Source of the DNA: Bacteroidota bacterium
GTDB lineage: Bacteria; Bacteroidota; Bacteroidia; B-17B0; Aurantibacillaceae
Direction of reading: 5' to 3'
DNA: 64,000 nt
Assembly (NCBI GenBank): GCA_013697245.1
Contig: JACCXH010000056.1
Span: 62,001 to 126,000 of the forward strand
Numbering within the stretch: position 1 is the stretch's first letter; every line of letters begins with the position of its first letter. This document shows, piece after piece, positions 8,689 through 17,535 of this stretch. Made by a program: the position numbers and the translations under genes. Below the pieces are notes generated by a model. That model saw only the letters and a list, made by a program, of their open reading frames with translations. It searched no databases and was not told where the DNA came from.

Positions 8689-11600
8689 TTAATACTGTAA
8701 TTGAATAAATCCTCTGATAATAGTTTTGTCATCATCTCCCAGGTCTAAAATATAAAAGTAGGTTCCTGTTGGTAATTTGTTTGATCCTGTTTTACCATTT
8801 GCGTTTGGCGAGCCATCCCAATCATTCTTATATGGCTTGGCAAAATAAACCTGGTTGCCCCAACGGTTAAAGATCTGCAAACTATTGTTTGGATAGGAGT
8901 CCAGGCCCGTGATCTCAAAAACATCATTGTGCCCATCTGAGTTTGGTGTGAACACCTCGGGTACGTTGCCTATCTTATTATTTACTTTTATCACCACTTC
9001 TGCCGTTGATGTACAAGCCCCATTCATCGATGTTAAAACTACTGTATAGGTGCCTGTAGGAAAGGTATTACTTGGATTGGTTTGTGTGGAGGTGCCATTA
9101 CCAAAACTCCATGAATATGTTGTTGCCCCTGTACTTTGATTACTAAAGTTCACTGTTAATGGCGCAAGGCCTGTGATTACATCAGGATTAAATGCTGCTA
9201 ACACAGAGGTACTGTTAACACCCACTGTTTGAGTAGATGAACATCCTGTTACATTATCCGTTACTAATACTGTATAAACTCCTGCTGCGCTTACTTGTGC
9301 ATTGGCAGTGTTGGAACCACTCGTGATCGCAGGGCCACTCCAGTTATAAATTGCGTTTGTATTGCTTGAGGTGGCATTTAATGTTGTTGTTCCAGAACCA
9401 CCGCATGGTAAGTTACCGGATGCTGCTGCTGTAAAACTTGGCGCGGTAGTATTGTTGGCCACCGCTATGGTTTGTGTCGCTGTGCAACCAGAGTTACTAT
9501 CCGTTACTGTGCAAGTATAGGTTCCTGCGTTGGCAGTATTTATCATTGCTGTTGTGGCTCCATTACTCCAACTGTAAGTAACCGCCCCGGATGACGATGC
9601 TGTTAAGTTAACAGTGCTGGTGTTTGGCTGGCAACCTATTCCAATACTGGAACTGATCGAGACATTTAATGTAGGTGGTACATTGGTACCTACTACCGGT
9701 ACGGTAATAGATGTGCTGCTGCAACCCGTCAATGTGTTAGTTACCGTTAAACTGTATGATCCGTTTTGGTTTACCTGTACGTTAGCGTTATTAGGACTTC
9801 CCACTATACCAGGGCCCGACCAGGTGTAAGTTAAGTTGGCTGCCGGGGTAAAGCTTGGGGCAATGGTTACTACTGTATTGCTGCAAGAAATACTTTGTGC
9901 CGTGCCTGTTCCTGCTACCATAGATGGTGCGATAGTGGCATTGGATACAGAGATCGTAGTAGTAGATATACAGCCATTGGTAGCCGTGATCATGCCTGTA
10001 TAAGTGCCTGCTGCTGTAAAGGTAACTACGCTTGTATTGGTTGGCCCTGAAATCCCTAATGAGGGGCTCCATGAATAAGATTGGATTGATACGGTTGAAG
10101 TTAAGCCTACCGTAACATTTGGTGAACTCGTTAAGCAGGTAATACTTGGGTTAGCATTGCTTAATGTAAAGGTTGGTGCATTGGTGTTTGGCGATACTGT
10201 AGCCGTTGCTGCTGCTGCTGAACATCCGTTAGATCCTGTTGCTATTAATGAGAAGGTACCAATACTTGAGCTGGTTACCTGTGCTGTGGCTGTTGTTGCT
10301 CCGCTTATGATAGAGCCGCCCGCAGGGGCTACCCATGAGTAACTTACCGCTCCCACGGCTGAACCGGTTATAAATGCTGTTTGTGCAGGACAGGCCAATA
10401 ACACATTGTTTGGGCTAATGCTTACTGCTGTTGGTGCCGCCGTATTAGCCGTGGCTTGTATCACCGCTGTGCCTGTACAGCCGTTAGATGGGTTAGTTAC
10501 TGTTACTGTATAATTTGTTGTAGCTGTTGGTGTAACCGCTATCGAAGAGGTAGTCGCTCCCGTACTCCAGCTATAGGTAAATGCCCCCGAGGTTGGCGTT
10601 GGCGCTGTCGAAATCGTTACCGTCGTCGCTATACAGTTTACCGTATTACTCGCTACAGCATTAGGCGTGATAGCCGTATTGTTCGCAAATAAATTATACG
10701 ATACGGTTGATTTACAGTTGTTGCTGGTGTTGGTCACTGTTAAGTTATAGGTGCCTGATAAGCTACCGCTTACTGCTGCAGCATTTGTTGCGCCCACTAT
10801 GCCGGGACCAGACCATGCATAGGTTACTCCTGCTGCAGGGTTAGAGGTTGCTGTTGTAGATAATATGGTTGTTGCACAAGTTACTGTACCCGATGGTGAC
10901 GATAAACTAACGGTTGGCGAGTTGACGTCAGGAATAACTGTGTAAGTTAACGATGTTGTACAACCTGTTACGGGGTGCGCTGATATTAATACATAAGTGG
11001 TTGCTGTTGTTACCGCTACCGTTGAAGCATTAACCCCACTGGCAAATCCGCCTCCTGAGGATGTCCATGTATAAGTGCTACCACCGGGATTACTATTACC
11101 CGTAAGGGCTACGCTGGTTGCTCCACATACTAAATTTGCTGTTTGGCTTGGTGCTGATAAAGTTGGTGTTACTAAATTAGAAGTAATATTTACTGTTGCT
11201 GCTGATGCAGATGTACAACCATTACTGGTACTGGTTACTGCTAATGAATAAACTGCTGTTGAACTTACGTTCGCATTATTATTATTAGGCGATCCAACTA
11301 TTGTTCCGCCACTCCATGTATAAGTGACGCCGGCTGCAGGGCCTCCGGTAATATTTACTGTTGGATTATTACAGGTTATTACAGGCGTGGTATTTATTAC
11401 CGCTATAGGCTTTACTGTTTGGGTAGTAACTGTAACCACATTAGTATTTGGACAACCATTTGTTGTATTGGTCACATTTAATGTATAAGTTCCGCCACCG
11501 CTGCCGCTTGCGCTATTAGTATTGCCACCACTACTGATAGAAGATCCCGCCGGAGCAACCCAGGTATAGGTTACGCCCGCTGTTGCCGAATTTAAATTTA

Positions 11601-13563
11601 CCGCGTTGCTGGCACAAGTTACTGTTCCTGTACTGGTAGCGTTTGGTACACCTTGAACCGTGTTTACAACTGCTGCTATTACACTGGTGGATGAACAGCC
11701 ATTGATAGTATTGAATACGGTTACTGAATACGTGCCTGAATTAGACCCTGTTGCTGCTGCCGAATTAACGCCCGCAGTAATAGCTGCTCCCGCAGGGGCT
11801 GTCCAGGTATAGGTTTGGCCACCTACTGCTGGTGTGTTTAAACTGATAAACATATTAGAACAGGTTACAGATCCTGTTGTAGAAGGTGTCACTATAATTG
11901 AATTATTAATTGCGGCAATAACAATACTTGTTCCATTTGAACAACCATTAACTGTAGCTGTCATTGTCACACTATATGTGCCGCCAGCATTTATTAATGG
12001 CGTGGATGTTGCACCTCCGGAAACAATACCCGGGCCCGTCCACGCATAAGTTACTCCACTTCCCGGTGTTGCATTTAAGTTCATAGTTGGGTTGCTACAA
12101 TTTAAAACTGTTGGGCTTGTTACGGCCGGACTAGGCTGTGTTGTATTAACCGGTACACTAACTGTTGCCACATTGGTAGAAGTACAGCCCGCGCCAGATG
12201 TTACTGTCAATGAAAAAGGGCCAGCCTGATTAATAACAGGGTTGGCTGTTGCACCACCGCTTACAATGCCGGTTCCACTCCACACATAAGTAACGCCTCC
12301 GGAACCGCTTAATGCCTGCGTTGGATTTGCACAGGTAATAGAAGCCGGGATTGTGCCAGCATTTGCAACTGGTAAAGCGTTTAATATTATTGAACGTGTA
12401 TAACTTTGAACGGCACAACCATTAGGCTGTGTAATAGTGACAGTGTATATGGTTGTACCAACAACAGTAGGGGTCGCTGTTATGCTTAATGACGTGGTTG
12501 AGCCTCCGATAGCTCCTGACGTACTCGCAGCCCAAACAAAGGTTGAGCCTCCAACAGTATTGCTCGTGGTTAAAATGGTTGTTTGATTTTGGCATAATGC
12601 GCCAACCCCAGCATTTAAAGTTGCAATCTGCACACCAGCTAAAGGAGTAACTGTATAATCACAATAATTTCCAGCGTACCCGTCTATCATAATATAATAA
12701 TCTGTACCAGGCGTGAGCAATGTAGTTGCTCCTACAGTAAAAGACGTAGCCGCCGCGCTCTGACTGATACAACTGGATACAGCTGAAAACGTATTACAGT
12801 TTGTACTGGCTAGCATTAACATTTGAATTCCCGTTGCAGAAGAGGCACAATTACCAACATTTACAGAAAAGGTTGGAGAAGGTGTGTTGGCAGTAAATAC
12901 CAGCCAACTATTGTTTTCTATACTTCCGCAAAATGTATTATTAGTAGCAAAGGTGTTTGGAATGTTATTAGCTTCAGCGTTTGTGGCAGCGATATTTTCA
13001 TGATCGGCAGTGAACCAGCCACCGGTGTTTCCACAATAAGGCTGCGTATCGCAAATTCTTGTTGTTGAAGAGCAATCATCGCCCGCAGGTAAATTAATTC
13101 CGCAACCAACTGGCGGACAACCAAGTATGGCTGTATATCCAGTTCCAACGTTATTATCTGAGTTCGTAGTAAATCTTATTGTAATTACTCCTGTTGTGGA
13201 TGTAACTGCAGTACCTAAAGTTGTATATGTATTTGTAAAGGTTGCTAGAAGGGGCCCGCCAGTACCTAAACCTTGGTATACTCTCACAAAATCACCTGTG
13301 TTTAGATCTAAAAAAGTGAAGTTCATTCTAATGGGCATCCCTGGTGTTCCACTCTGAAAGGTATTAAAGTGATTGTCACCTTGACAATAATAAACTACCG
13401 TACAAAAAGGCGGATCATAACAGCAAAGATCATTTTCAACAAAGCCTTTACAAGTAGTAAATACACTACCGCCAGGGGGTGTAAGGATATATGTCTGCGA
13501 TCTTAAATTACTTATGTTACATACTAAAAATACTATTGCTAGAAAATATAATTTTAATTTCAT
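8689..13563 (-). CDS. Giant Ig/PKD-repeat adhesin with type B T9SS (gliding-motility-type) C-terminus
   Basis: 1624 residues. After the signal peptide (NLRSQTY), residues about 30-150 look CUB-like (GDFVRVYQG, TGVITIRFTT). Residues about 155-310 form a Cys-rich domain common in such adhesins. Then come about fourteen Ig-like repeats of roughly 80 residues. Each has one Cys in an early strand, a VTYTWSGPGI-like core, and a second Cys in an NGC motif near the end, suggesting one disulphide per repeat. One true PKD domain (YSWSFGNGTSTQTNPS) precedes the CHU_C/type B sorting domain (EVFTPNSDGHNDVFEITG, FNRWGNQVYF). SprB of Flavobacterium is the closest concept. The gene sits in an operon with PorP/SprF and a PorE-like protein. 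The ligand is unknown. Confidence 0.93.
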   Translation of the reverse strand: MKLKLYFLAIVFLVCNISNLRSQTYILTPPGGSVFTTCKGFVENDLCCYDPPFCTVVYYCQGDNHFNTFQSGTPGMPIRMNFTFLDLNTGDFVRVYQGLGTGGPLLATFTNTYTTLGTAVTSTTGVITIRFTTNSDNNVGTGYTAILGCPPVGCGINLPAGDDCSSTTRICDTQPYCGNTGGWFTADHENIAATNAEANNIPNTFATNNTFCGSIENNSWLVFTANTPSPTFSVNVGNCASSATGIQMLMLASTNCNTFSAVSSCISQSAAATSFTVGATTLLTPGTDYYIMIDGYAGNYCDYTVTPLAGVQIATLNAGVGALCQNQTTILTTSNTVGGSTFVWAASTSGAIGGSTTSLSITATPTVVGTTIYTVTITQPNGCAVQSYTRSIILNALPVANAGTIPASITCANPTQALSGSGGVTYVWSGTGIVSGGATANPVINQAGPFSLTVTSGAGCTSTNVATVSVPVNTTQPSPAVTSPTVLNCSNPTMNLNATPGSGVTYAWTGPGIVSGGATSTPLINAGGTYSVTMTATVNGCSNGTSIVIAAINNSIIVTPSTTGSVTCSNMFISLNTPAVGGQTYTWTAPAGAAITAGVNSAAATGSNSGTYSVTVFNTINGCSSTSVIAAVVNTVQGVPNATSTGTVTCASNAVNLNSATAGVTYTWVAPAGSSISSGGNTNSASGSGGGTYTLNVTNTTNGCPNTNVVTVTTQTVKPIAVINTTPVITCNNPTVNITGGPAAGVTYTWSGGTIVGSPNNNNANVSSTAVYSLAVTSTSNGCTSASAATVNITSNLVTPTLSAPSQTANLVCGATSVALTGNSNPGGSTYTWTSSGGGFASGVNASTVAVTTATTYVLISAHPVTGCTTSLTYTVIPDVNSPTVSLSSPSGTVTCATTILSTTATSNPAAGVTYAWSGPGIVGATNAAAVSGSLSGTYNLTVTNTSNNCKSTVSYNLFANNTAITPNAVASNTVNCIATTVTISTAPTPTSGAFTYSWSTGATTSSIAVTPTATTNYTVTVTNPSNGCTGTAVIQATANTAAPTAVSISPNNVLLACPAQTAFITGSAVGAVSYSWVAPAGGSIISGATTATAQVTSSSIGTFSLIATGSNGCSAAAATATVSPNTNAPTFTLSNANPSITCLTSSPNVTVGLTSTVSIQSYSWSPSLGISGPTNTSVVTFTAAGTYTGMITATNGCISTTTISVSNATIAPSMVAGTGTAQSISCSNTVVTIAPSFTPAANLTYTWSGPGIVGSPNNANVQVNQNGSYSLTVTNTLTGCSSTSITVPVVGTNVPPTLNVSISSSIGIGCQPNTSTVNLTASSSGAVTYSWSNGATTAMINTANAGTYTCTVTDSNSGCTATQTIAVANNTTAPSFTAAASGNLPCGGSGTTTLNATSSNTNAIYNWSGPAITSGSNTANAQVSAAGVYTVLVTDNVTGCSSTQTVGVNSTSVLAAFNPDVITGLAPLTVNFSNQSTGATTYSWSFGNGTSTQTNPSNTFPTGTYTVVLTSMNGACTSTAEVVIKVNNKIGNVPEVFTPNSDGHNDVFEITGLDSYPNNSLQIFNRWGNQVYFAKPYKNDWDGSPNANGKTGSNKLPTGTYFYILDLGDDDKTIIRGFIQLQY

Positions 13564-13576
13564 GTTCTTGTATTTT

Positions 13577-14002
13577 TTAATTTCTTATTGCTTTATTATT
13601 AGGATTACGTTCAGGCGTAACAATTGGTTTGCCCGGAAGATCGTTTACACTTATTACAACATCATCATACTTAACTGTAGCAAATCCCAGTTGTTTTAGC
13701 AATGAATGGATATCTGTTAAATTAAAAGGTTTTGAAGAAGAATAATAAAGCGAACCTATTTTGTATTCAGTACTATAGCCACTTTTATAATTATTAAATA
13801 AGACAAAACCCTTTGATTTATTGTAATAGTCATCAAATGCAACTTGATTTACATCTAAGATTCTGAAATAAAAAGAACTACCTTTATCAGAGTTTTGAAT
13901 TCTTCCACTATAGACCTCTGCTATAGGGTTTTGAGAATAAATAAAAGAACTTAGCAGGACAAATGCAATTAAAAGAAAGCCATTTTTTTTTACACGCAGC
14001 AT
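13577..14002 (-). CDS. Small secreted protein of unknown function upstream of the adhesin
   Basis: 141 residues from the start chosen here, an ATG at 14000-14002 (MLRVKKNGFLLIAFVLL), which gives a clean signal peptide ending FIYSQ. An in-frame ATG at 14041 would add 13 residues before the signal peptide and is less likely. The mature part is mixed alpha/beta with no family I recognise; its C-terminal half contains LTDIHSLLKQLGFATVKYDDV. The gene is 13 bp upstream of the giant adhesin in the same direction, so it is probably the first gene of that operon and may assist adhesin display. Confidence 0.7.
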   Translation of the reverse strand: MLRVKKNGFLLIAFVLLSSFIYSQNPIAEVYSGRIQNSDKGSSFYFRILDVNQVAFDDYYNKSKGFVLFNNYKSGYSTEYKIGSLYYSSSKPFNLTDIHSLLKQLGFATVKYDDVVISVNDLPGKPIVTPERNPNNKAIRN

Positions 14003-14163
14003 TTTCGCAAGATTTTGATACCAATTAAAATTTAAAACCATTGTTTTGTTTTTTAACGTTTGAATTACGAAAATAGTGAAAAAAACGACTTAATAATGTC
14101 TAAATCGTGTTTAGTGTCCCTCTAATTCAATTTAGCGGTGGATTTTAACAAAAAAATAAGGGT

Positions 14164-15426
14164 TTACAGGCTTTTGAGGATAAACTTCCGCATAGTATTA
14201 AGGGCATAATTACTGGTCATCACAATATTCCGTTGCCTGTTATCGCCAAATATGAATTTAAAGGCTAAGGTTTTTTCTTTTGATGCAACAGCAATCCAAA
14301 CTGTGCCTACCGGCTTTTCGTCTGTACCGCCCGTTGGGCCGGCAATTCCTGACACCGATAAAGCAAAATCACTTCCAAACTTTTTTAATACATTTTGCGC
14401 CAACTGTTCCACGCATTGTTTACTAACAGCGCCAACACTATTAAAAAGGGCTTCATCTATTTCTAAAAGCTCATGTTTTGCCTCATTGGTGTATGGGATT
14501 ATAGCGCCTTTAAATACCTCAGAGGCTCCTGCAATGCCTGTGAGCATAGAAGAAATATAACCGCCGGTGCAACTTTCGGCCAGCGCAATAGTTTGTTTTT
14601 TCTCGCGCAATAATTGGCTTACTATTTCAGCTAAAGAAGGAGTTTCTTCACCATAATTTTCGTAACCAAAAATATAAGTATCAATAATTCCTTTTAATTT
14701 CTCTATTTCATTTTCAATATTCTTTATCAAAGCCTCTTTATCCGGACCGGTTGATGAGAGCCTTAATCTAACCACCCCGAGTTGTGGCAAATAGGCCAGT
14801 TTAATATTACTATTTATCAGGTTATCCTCCCAAACCTCTATCATTTCCGATAAGGCACTTTCGCCAATGCCATTGGTAAGAACGGTTTTATGATAAATGT
14901 GGGGAAGAGCATTTTCGCTTTTTATTTTTGGCAAAATGGTTTCTGCCATCATGGCTTTCATTTCGTAAGGCACACCGGGCATACTAATAAAAACGGTATT
15001 TTCTTTTTTCATCCACATGCCGGGCGCTGTACCGTTAGGGTTATGTATAACAGTACAGTCTTTTGGAACCAGAGCCTGGTTGCGGTTTATTTCGGTTACT
15101 TCTTTACCACGTTTAATAAAAAAAGAAGACACGTGCGCTAATACTTTTTCATCCAGAACCAATTCTGAATTAAAATATTTAGAAAAAGTTTTTTTTGTGA
15201 TATCATCTTTGGTAGGACCCAAACCACCCGTAATAAAAACAAGATCGGCTCGGGAAGCAGCGTTATTAAATGCATTTACAATTGCGGCTTCGTCATCGGC
15301 AACACTTGCCATATGCACAATTTTAATGCCAATTAGATTAAGTTCCTGCGCTATCCATACAGAATTTGTATTGGTTATCTGGCCAATTAATATCTCATCG
15401 CCAATGGTTAAAATTTCAGCCTTCAT
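14164..15426 (-). CDS. cinA: CinA family protein (nicotinamide-nucleotide amidase)
   Basis: 420 residues, the usual length for full CinA. Residues 1-165 form the molybdopterin-binding-like domain (MKAEILTIGDEILIGQITNT, FITGGLGPTKDDITKK, GVPYEMKAMM). A small linker domain follows. Residues about 250-415 form the CinA C-terminal (PncC) domain, with the catalytic ALAESCTGG and SGIAGPTGGT motifs. PncC deamidates nicotinamide mononucleotide to nicotinic acid mononucleotide in NAD recycling; the N-terminal domain has been linked to ADP-ribose pyrophosphatase activity. It stands alone, divergent from the plus-strand DUF4197 gene. Confidence 0.95.
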   Translation of the reverse strand: MKAEILTIGDEILIGQITNTNSVWIAQELNLIGIKIVHMASVADDEAAIVNAFNNAASRADLVFITGGLGPTKDDITKKTFSKYFNSELVLDEKVLAHVSSFFIKRGKEVTEINRNQALVPKDCTVIHNPNGTAPGMWMKKENTVFISMPGVPYEMKAMMAETILPKIKSENALPHIYHKTVLTNGIGESALSEMIEVWEDNLINSNIKLAYLPQLGVVRLRLSSTGPDKEALIKNIENEIEKLKGIIDTYIFGYENYGEETPSLAEIVSQLLREKKQTIALAESCTGGYISSMLTGIAGASEVFKGAIIPYTNEAKHELLEIDEALFNSVGAVSKQCVEQLAQNVLKKFGSDFALSVSGIAGPTGGTDEKPVGTVWIAVASKEKTLAFKFIFGDNRQRNIVMTSNYALNTMRKFILKSL

Positions 15427-15617
15427 AATTAAATGTAAAGAAAATTATATTTCATAAGTTAAATTATGTGTTTTTTAATTGCCTTATGGTTTACCCAGTT
15501 TTGTCTTTTTTTGTACTTTAGGCAAACATGGGTATTTCACAAATTTTAAAACCAAGCATAAAAGCAATAGTTTATATTTGCTATAAATTTATTAAAATAA
15601 TTTACAACAATATAAAT

Positions 15618-16373
15618 ATGAAAAAAGTAATTTTATTTGGCTGCATTCTGTTTTCTTTTTCGCTTTCATCACAAACCATGTTAGAAAAATTAAAACATAA
15701 AAAAGACAGTATTGAAAAGGCGGCGAAAGAAAAAGTGCATAATGCAACTGCCACCACACCTACATTAACCAATGAAGAGGTTATTAAGGGATTAAAAGAA
15801 GCCTTAACAGTTGGAACCAATAACTCTTCGGGACTTGCCAGCAAGATGGACGGTTTTTATAAGAACCCCAGGATCTTTATTCCGTGGCCGGAAGAGGCAC
15901 AGGATATGAAAGTAAAATTGACGAAAATGGGCATGAGCAAAAAAATTGCAGAGTTTGAAACCAGCCTGAACCGTGCCGCCGAAGAAGCCGCTTTAAAAGC
16001 CGCGCCTGTTTTTATTGATGCCGTAACAAATATGAGTGTACAAGATGGTTTTGCTATTTTAAAAGGAGTTGATACGGCTGCAACCAACTATTTACGCAAA
16101 ACAACTTACAGCCCATTAAAAGATAAATTTTTGCCTGTAGTAAAAGAAGCCGTTGCAAAAGTAAAAGTAACCAGTTACTGGCAGCCATTGGCAACAGCCT
16201 ATAATAAGCTGCCAGGCGTAAAAAAACAAAACCCAAATTTAGATGAGTATGTAACCAACAAAGCTATTAATGGTTTAATGTTGTTAATTGCCGATGAGGA
16301 GATTAAGATCCGTAAAGATCCGATGGCGCGCGTTACAGATTTGCTTAAAAAGGTTTTTGGGTTTGAAAAATAA
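15618..16373 (+). CDS. DUF4197 family secreted protein
   Basis: 251 residues from the ATG at 15618, chosen because MKKVILFGCILFSFSLSSQ is a standard signal peptide; an upstream in-frame ATG at 15528 would put 30 unlikely residues in front. The body is helical and matches DUF4197 as I know it: an early LTNEEVIKGLKEALTVGTN segment, then GFYKNPRIFIPWPEEA, and near the end NKAINGLMLLIADEEIKIRK. DUF4197 proteins are periplasmic or lipoproteins of unknown function in Proteobacteria and Bacteroidota. A TATATTTG at 15573 resembles a -7 element, but I see no matching -33. Probably monocistronic. Confidence 0.88.
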   Translation: MKKVILFGCILFSFSLSSQTMLEKLKHKKDSIEKAAKEKVHNATATTPTLTNEEVIKGLKEALTVGTNNSSGLASKMDGFYKNPRIFIPWPEEAQDMKVKLTKMGMSKKIAEFETSLNRAAEEAALKAAPVFIDAVTNMSVQDGFAILKGVDTAATNYLRKTTYSPLKDKFLPVVKEAVAKVKVTSYWQPLATAYNKLPGVKKQNPNLDEYVTNKAINGLMLLIADEEIKIRKDPMARVTDLLKKVFGFEK

Positions 16374-16507
16374 TTCGAAAAAGATTCTCACACCCGTCAG
16401 GTCTTTAAAAAGCTGATGACAAACGCTTATTTATTAAAAGCAAAAGTGGTTATTGGTTGTATGCATTAGTTATTGTTCATTTTATTAATTAGAAGAAAAT
16501 TAAAGAT

Positions 16508-17530
16508 ATGATAAAAGTGTACTTAGATTGGAATGTGATGTCGCAACTTAAAAACAAAAATATTGAGCCTGGTCTTTCTTTATTTGTAAAACTAAAAGAA
16601 TGTGAAAATAAACTTGAGCTACCTTATTCTCCAGCTCACATATCAGACTTAATAAAAGGATGGGATGATACCGTGGAAAAGGATACATATACAAGAAATG
16701 ATTTGAAGCACATCAGTGAAATTACTAAAAACCTGTTTTATGTTTTGTATTTTAAAGCCACAGGCGTTATAAATGAGTATAAGGACCCTGAACATTATTT
16801 TGATAGTGTTAAAGACGAGGAGAAAAAATCCATACCAAAAATGCTAGACTTTGAAACAATGTTTAAAGAAGCTGAATTTGATGAAGAGAGTTTGAAGAAT
16901 ATAAATGCGGAGATGGATAAGGTAATGGCTGGAATGAGGGCTTCAATGTCAACTGTTGACCTCTCATCTTTATCTGGCACTTCTGAATTGAAACAATTTT
17001 TGTCTCTTGTCCCAACAGAAGGTCAAACATTTACAGAGTATATGAAGGAAGCTGGGGGATACTTCGAAGGAATTATGAAAGACCCTGATATATATAGAGG
17101 CTTAAGAAATACTGTACAAAGTGGGCTTGGTTTAGACCCAAAAGTTATTTCAAATTGGCAAAACCCATATAAACAATTAGACGAACATTTACCGAATACA
17201 CTTTTAGGTAAATCCTTAACGCAATTTATATCTGAAAACAATAAAACTAAAACTACAGAGAATGTTTTATATGAGAATTTTTGCATGGTGTATCCTACAT
17301 TTGACATGTTTGGTTTCCGACCTGAAGATTTATCCAGCAAAAATACCTATGAAAATATGTCAAATGATTGCCAGCATGCTTTTTATGCAGCTCATTGTAA
17401 ATTTTTTTTAACCAATGATAAAAAGACAATTGCTAAGACTATTGCTACATACAAACATTTTGGCATTTTAACAGAGGTGTGCACTCCTGATGAATTTATT
17501 AAACGAATTGATTTATCAAAGGGGGTTTAA
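16508..17530 (+). CDS. PIN-like nuclease protein with large insertion, orphan
   Basis: 340 residues, no signal peptide or membrane segment. The N-terminus MIKVYLDWNVMSQL resembles the first strand of a PIN domain with acidic D7. D47 in SPAHISDLI is in the place of the second acidic residue. The C-terminus holds NDCQHAFYAAHCKFFLTND, with D287 and D304 matching the last two PIN acidic positions. Between them lie about 235 mostly helical, acidic residues, far longer than the usual insert; typical PIN proteins have 120-150 residues in total. PIN domains are metal-dependent RNases, many of them toxins. No antitoxin-like ORF is adjacent, so a toxin role is not supported. The fold call rests on my own motif reading. 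Neighbours are housekeeping genes, suggesting an isolated accessory insertion. Confidence 0.6.
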   Translation: MIKVYLDWNVMSQLKNKNIEPGLSLFVKLKECENKLELPYSPAHISDLIKGWDDTVEKDTYTRNDLKHISEITKNLFYVLYFKATGVINEYKDPEHYFDSVKDEEKKSIPKMLDFETMFKEAEFDEESLKNINAEMDKVMAGMRASMSTVDLSSLSGTSELKQFLSLVPTEGQTFTEYMKEAGGYFEGIMKDPDIYRGLRNTVQSGLGLDPKVISNWQNPYKQLDEHLPNTLLGKSLTQFISENNKTKTTENVLYENFCMVYPTFDMFGFRPEDLSSKNTYENMSNDCQHAFYAAHCKFFLTNDKKTIAKTIATYKHFGILTEVCTPDEFIKRIDLSKGV

Positions 17531-17535
17531 AAACA

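Noticed and set aside
8689-13563. Short regular repeats considered as CRISPR or satellite DNA
   Set aside because: The periodicity is about 240 bp in an intact reading frame with protein-level conservation; it reflects Ig-like domain repeats.
15017-15457. Plus-strand frame of 146 codons inside cinA
   Set aside because: Complete overlap with a well-conserved CinA frame on the other strand.
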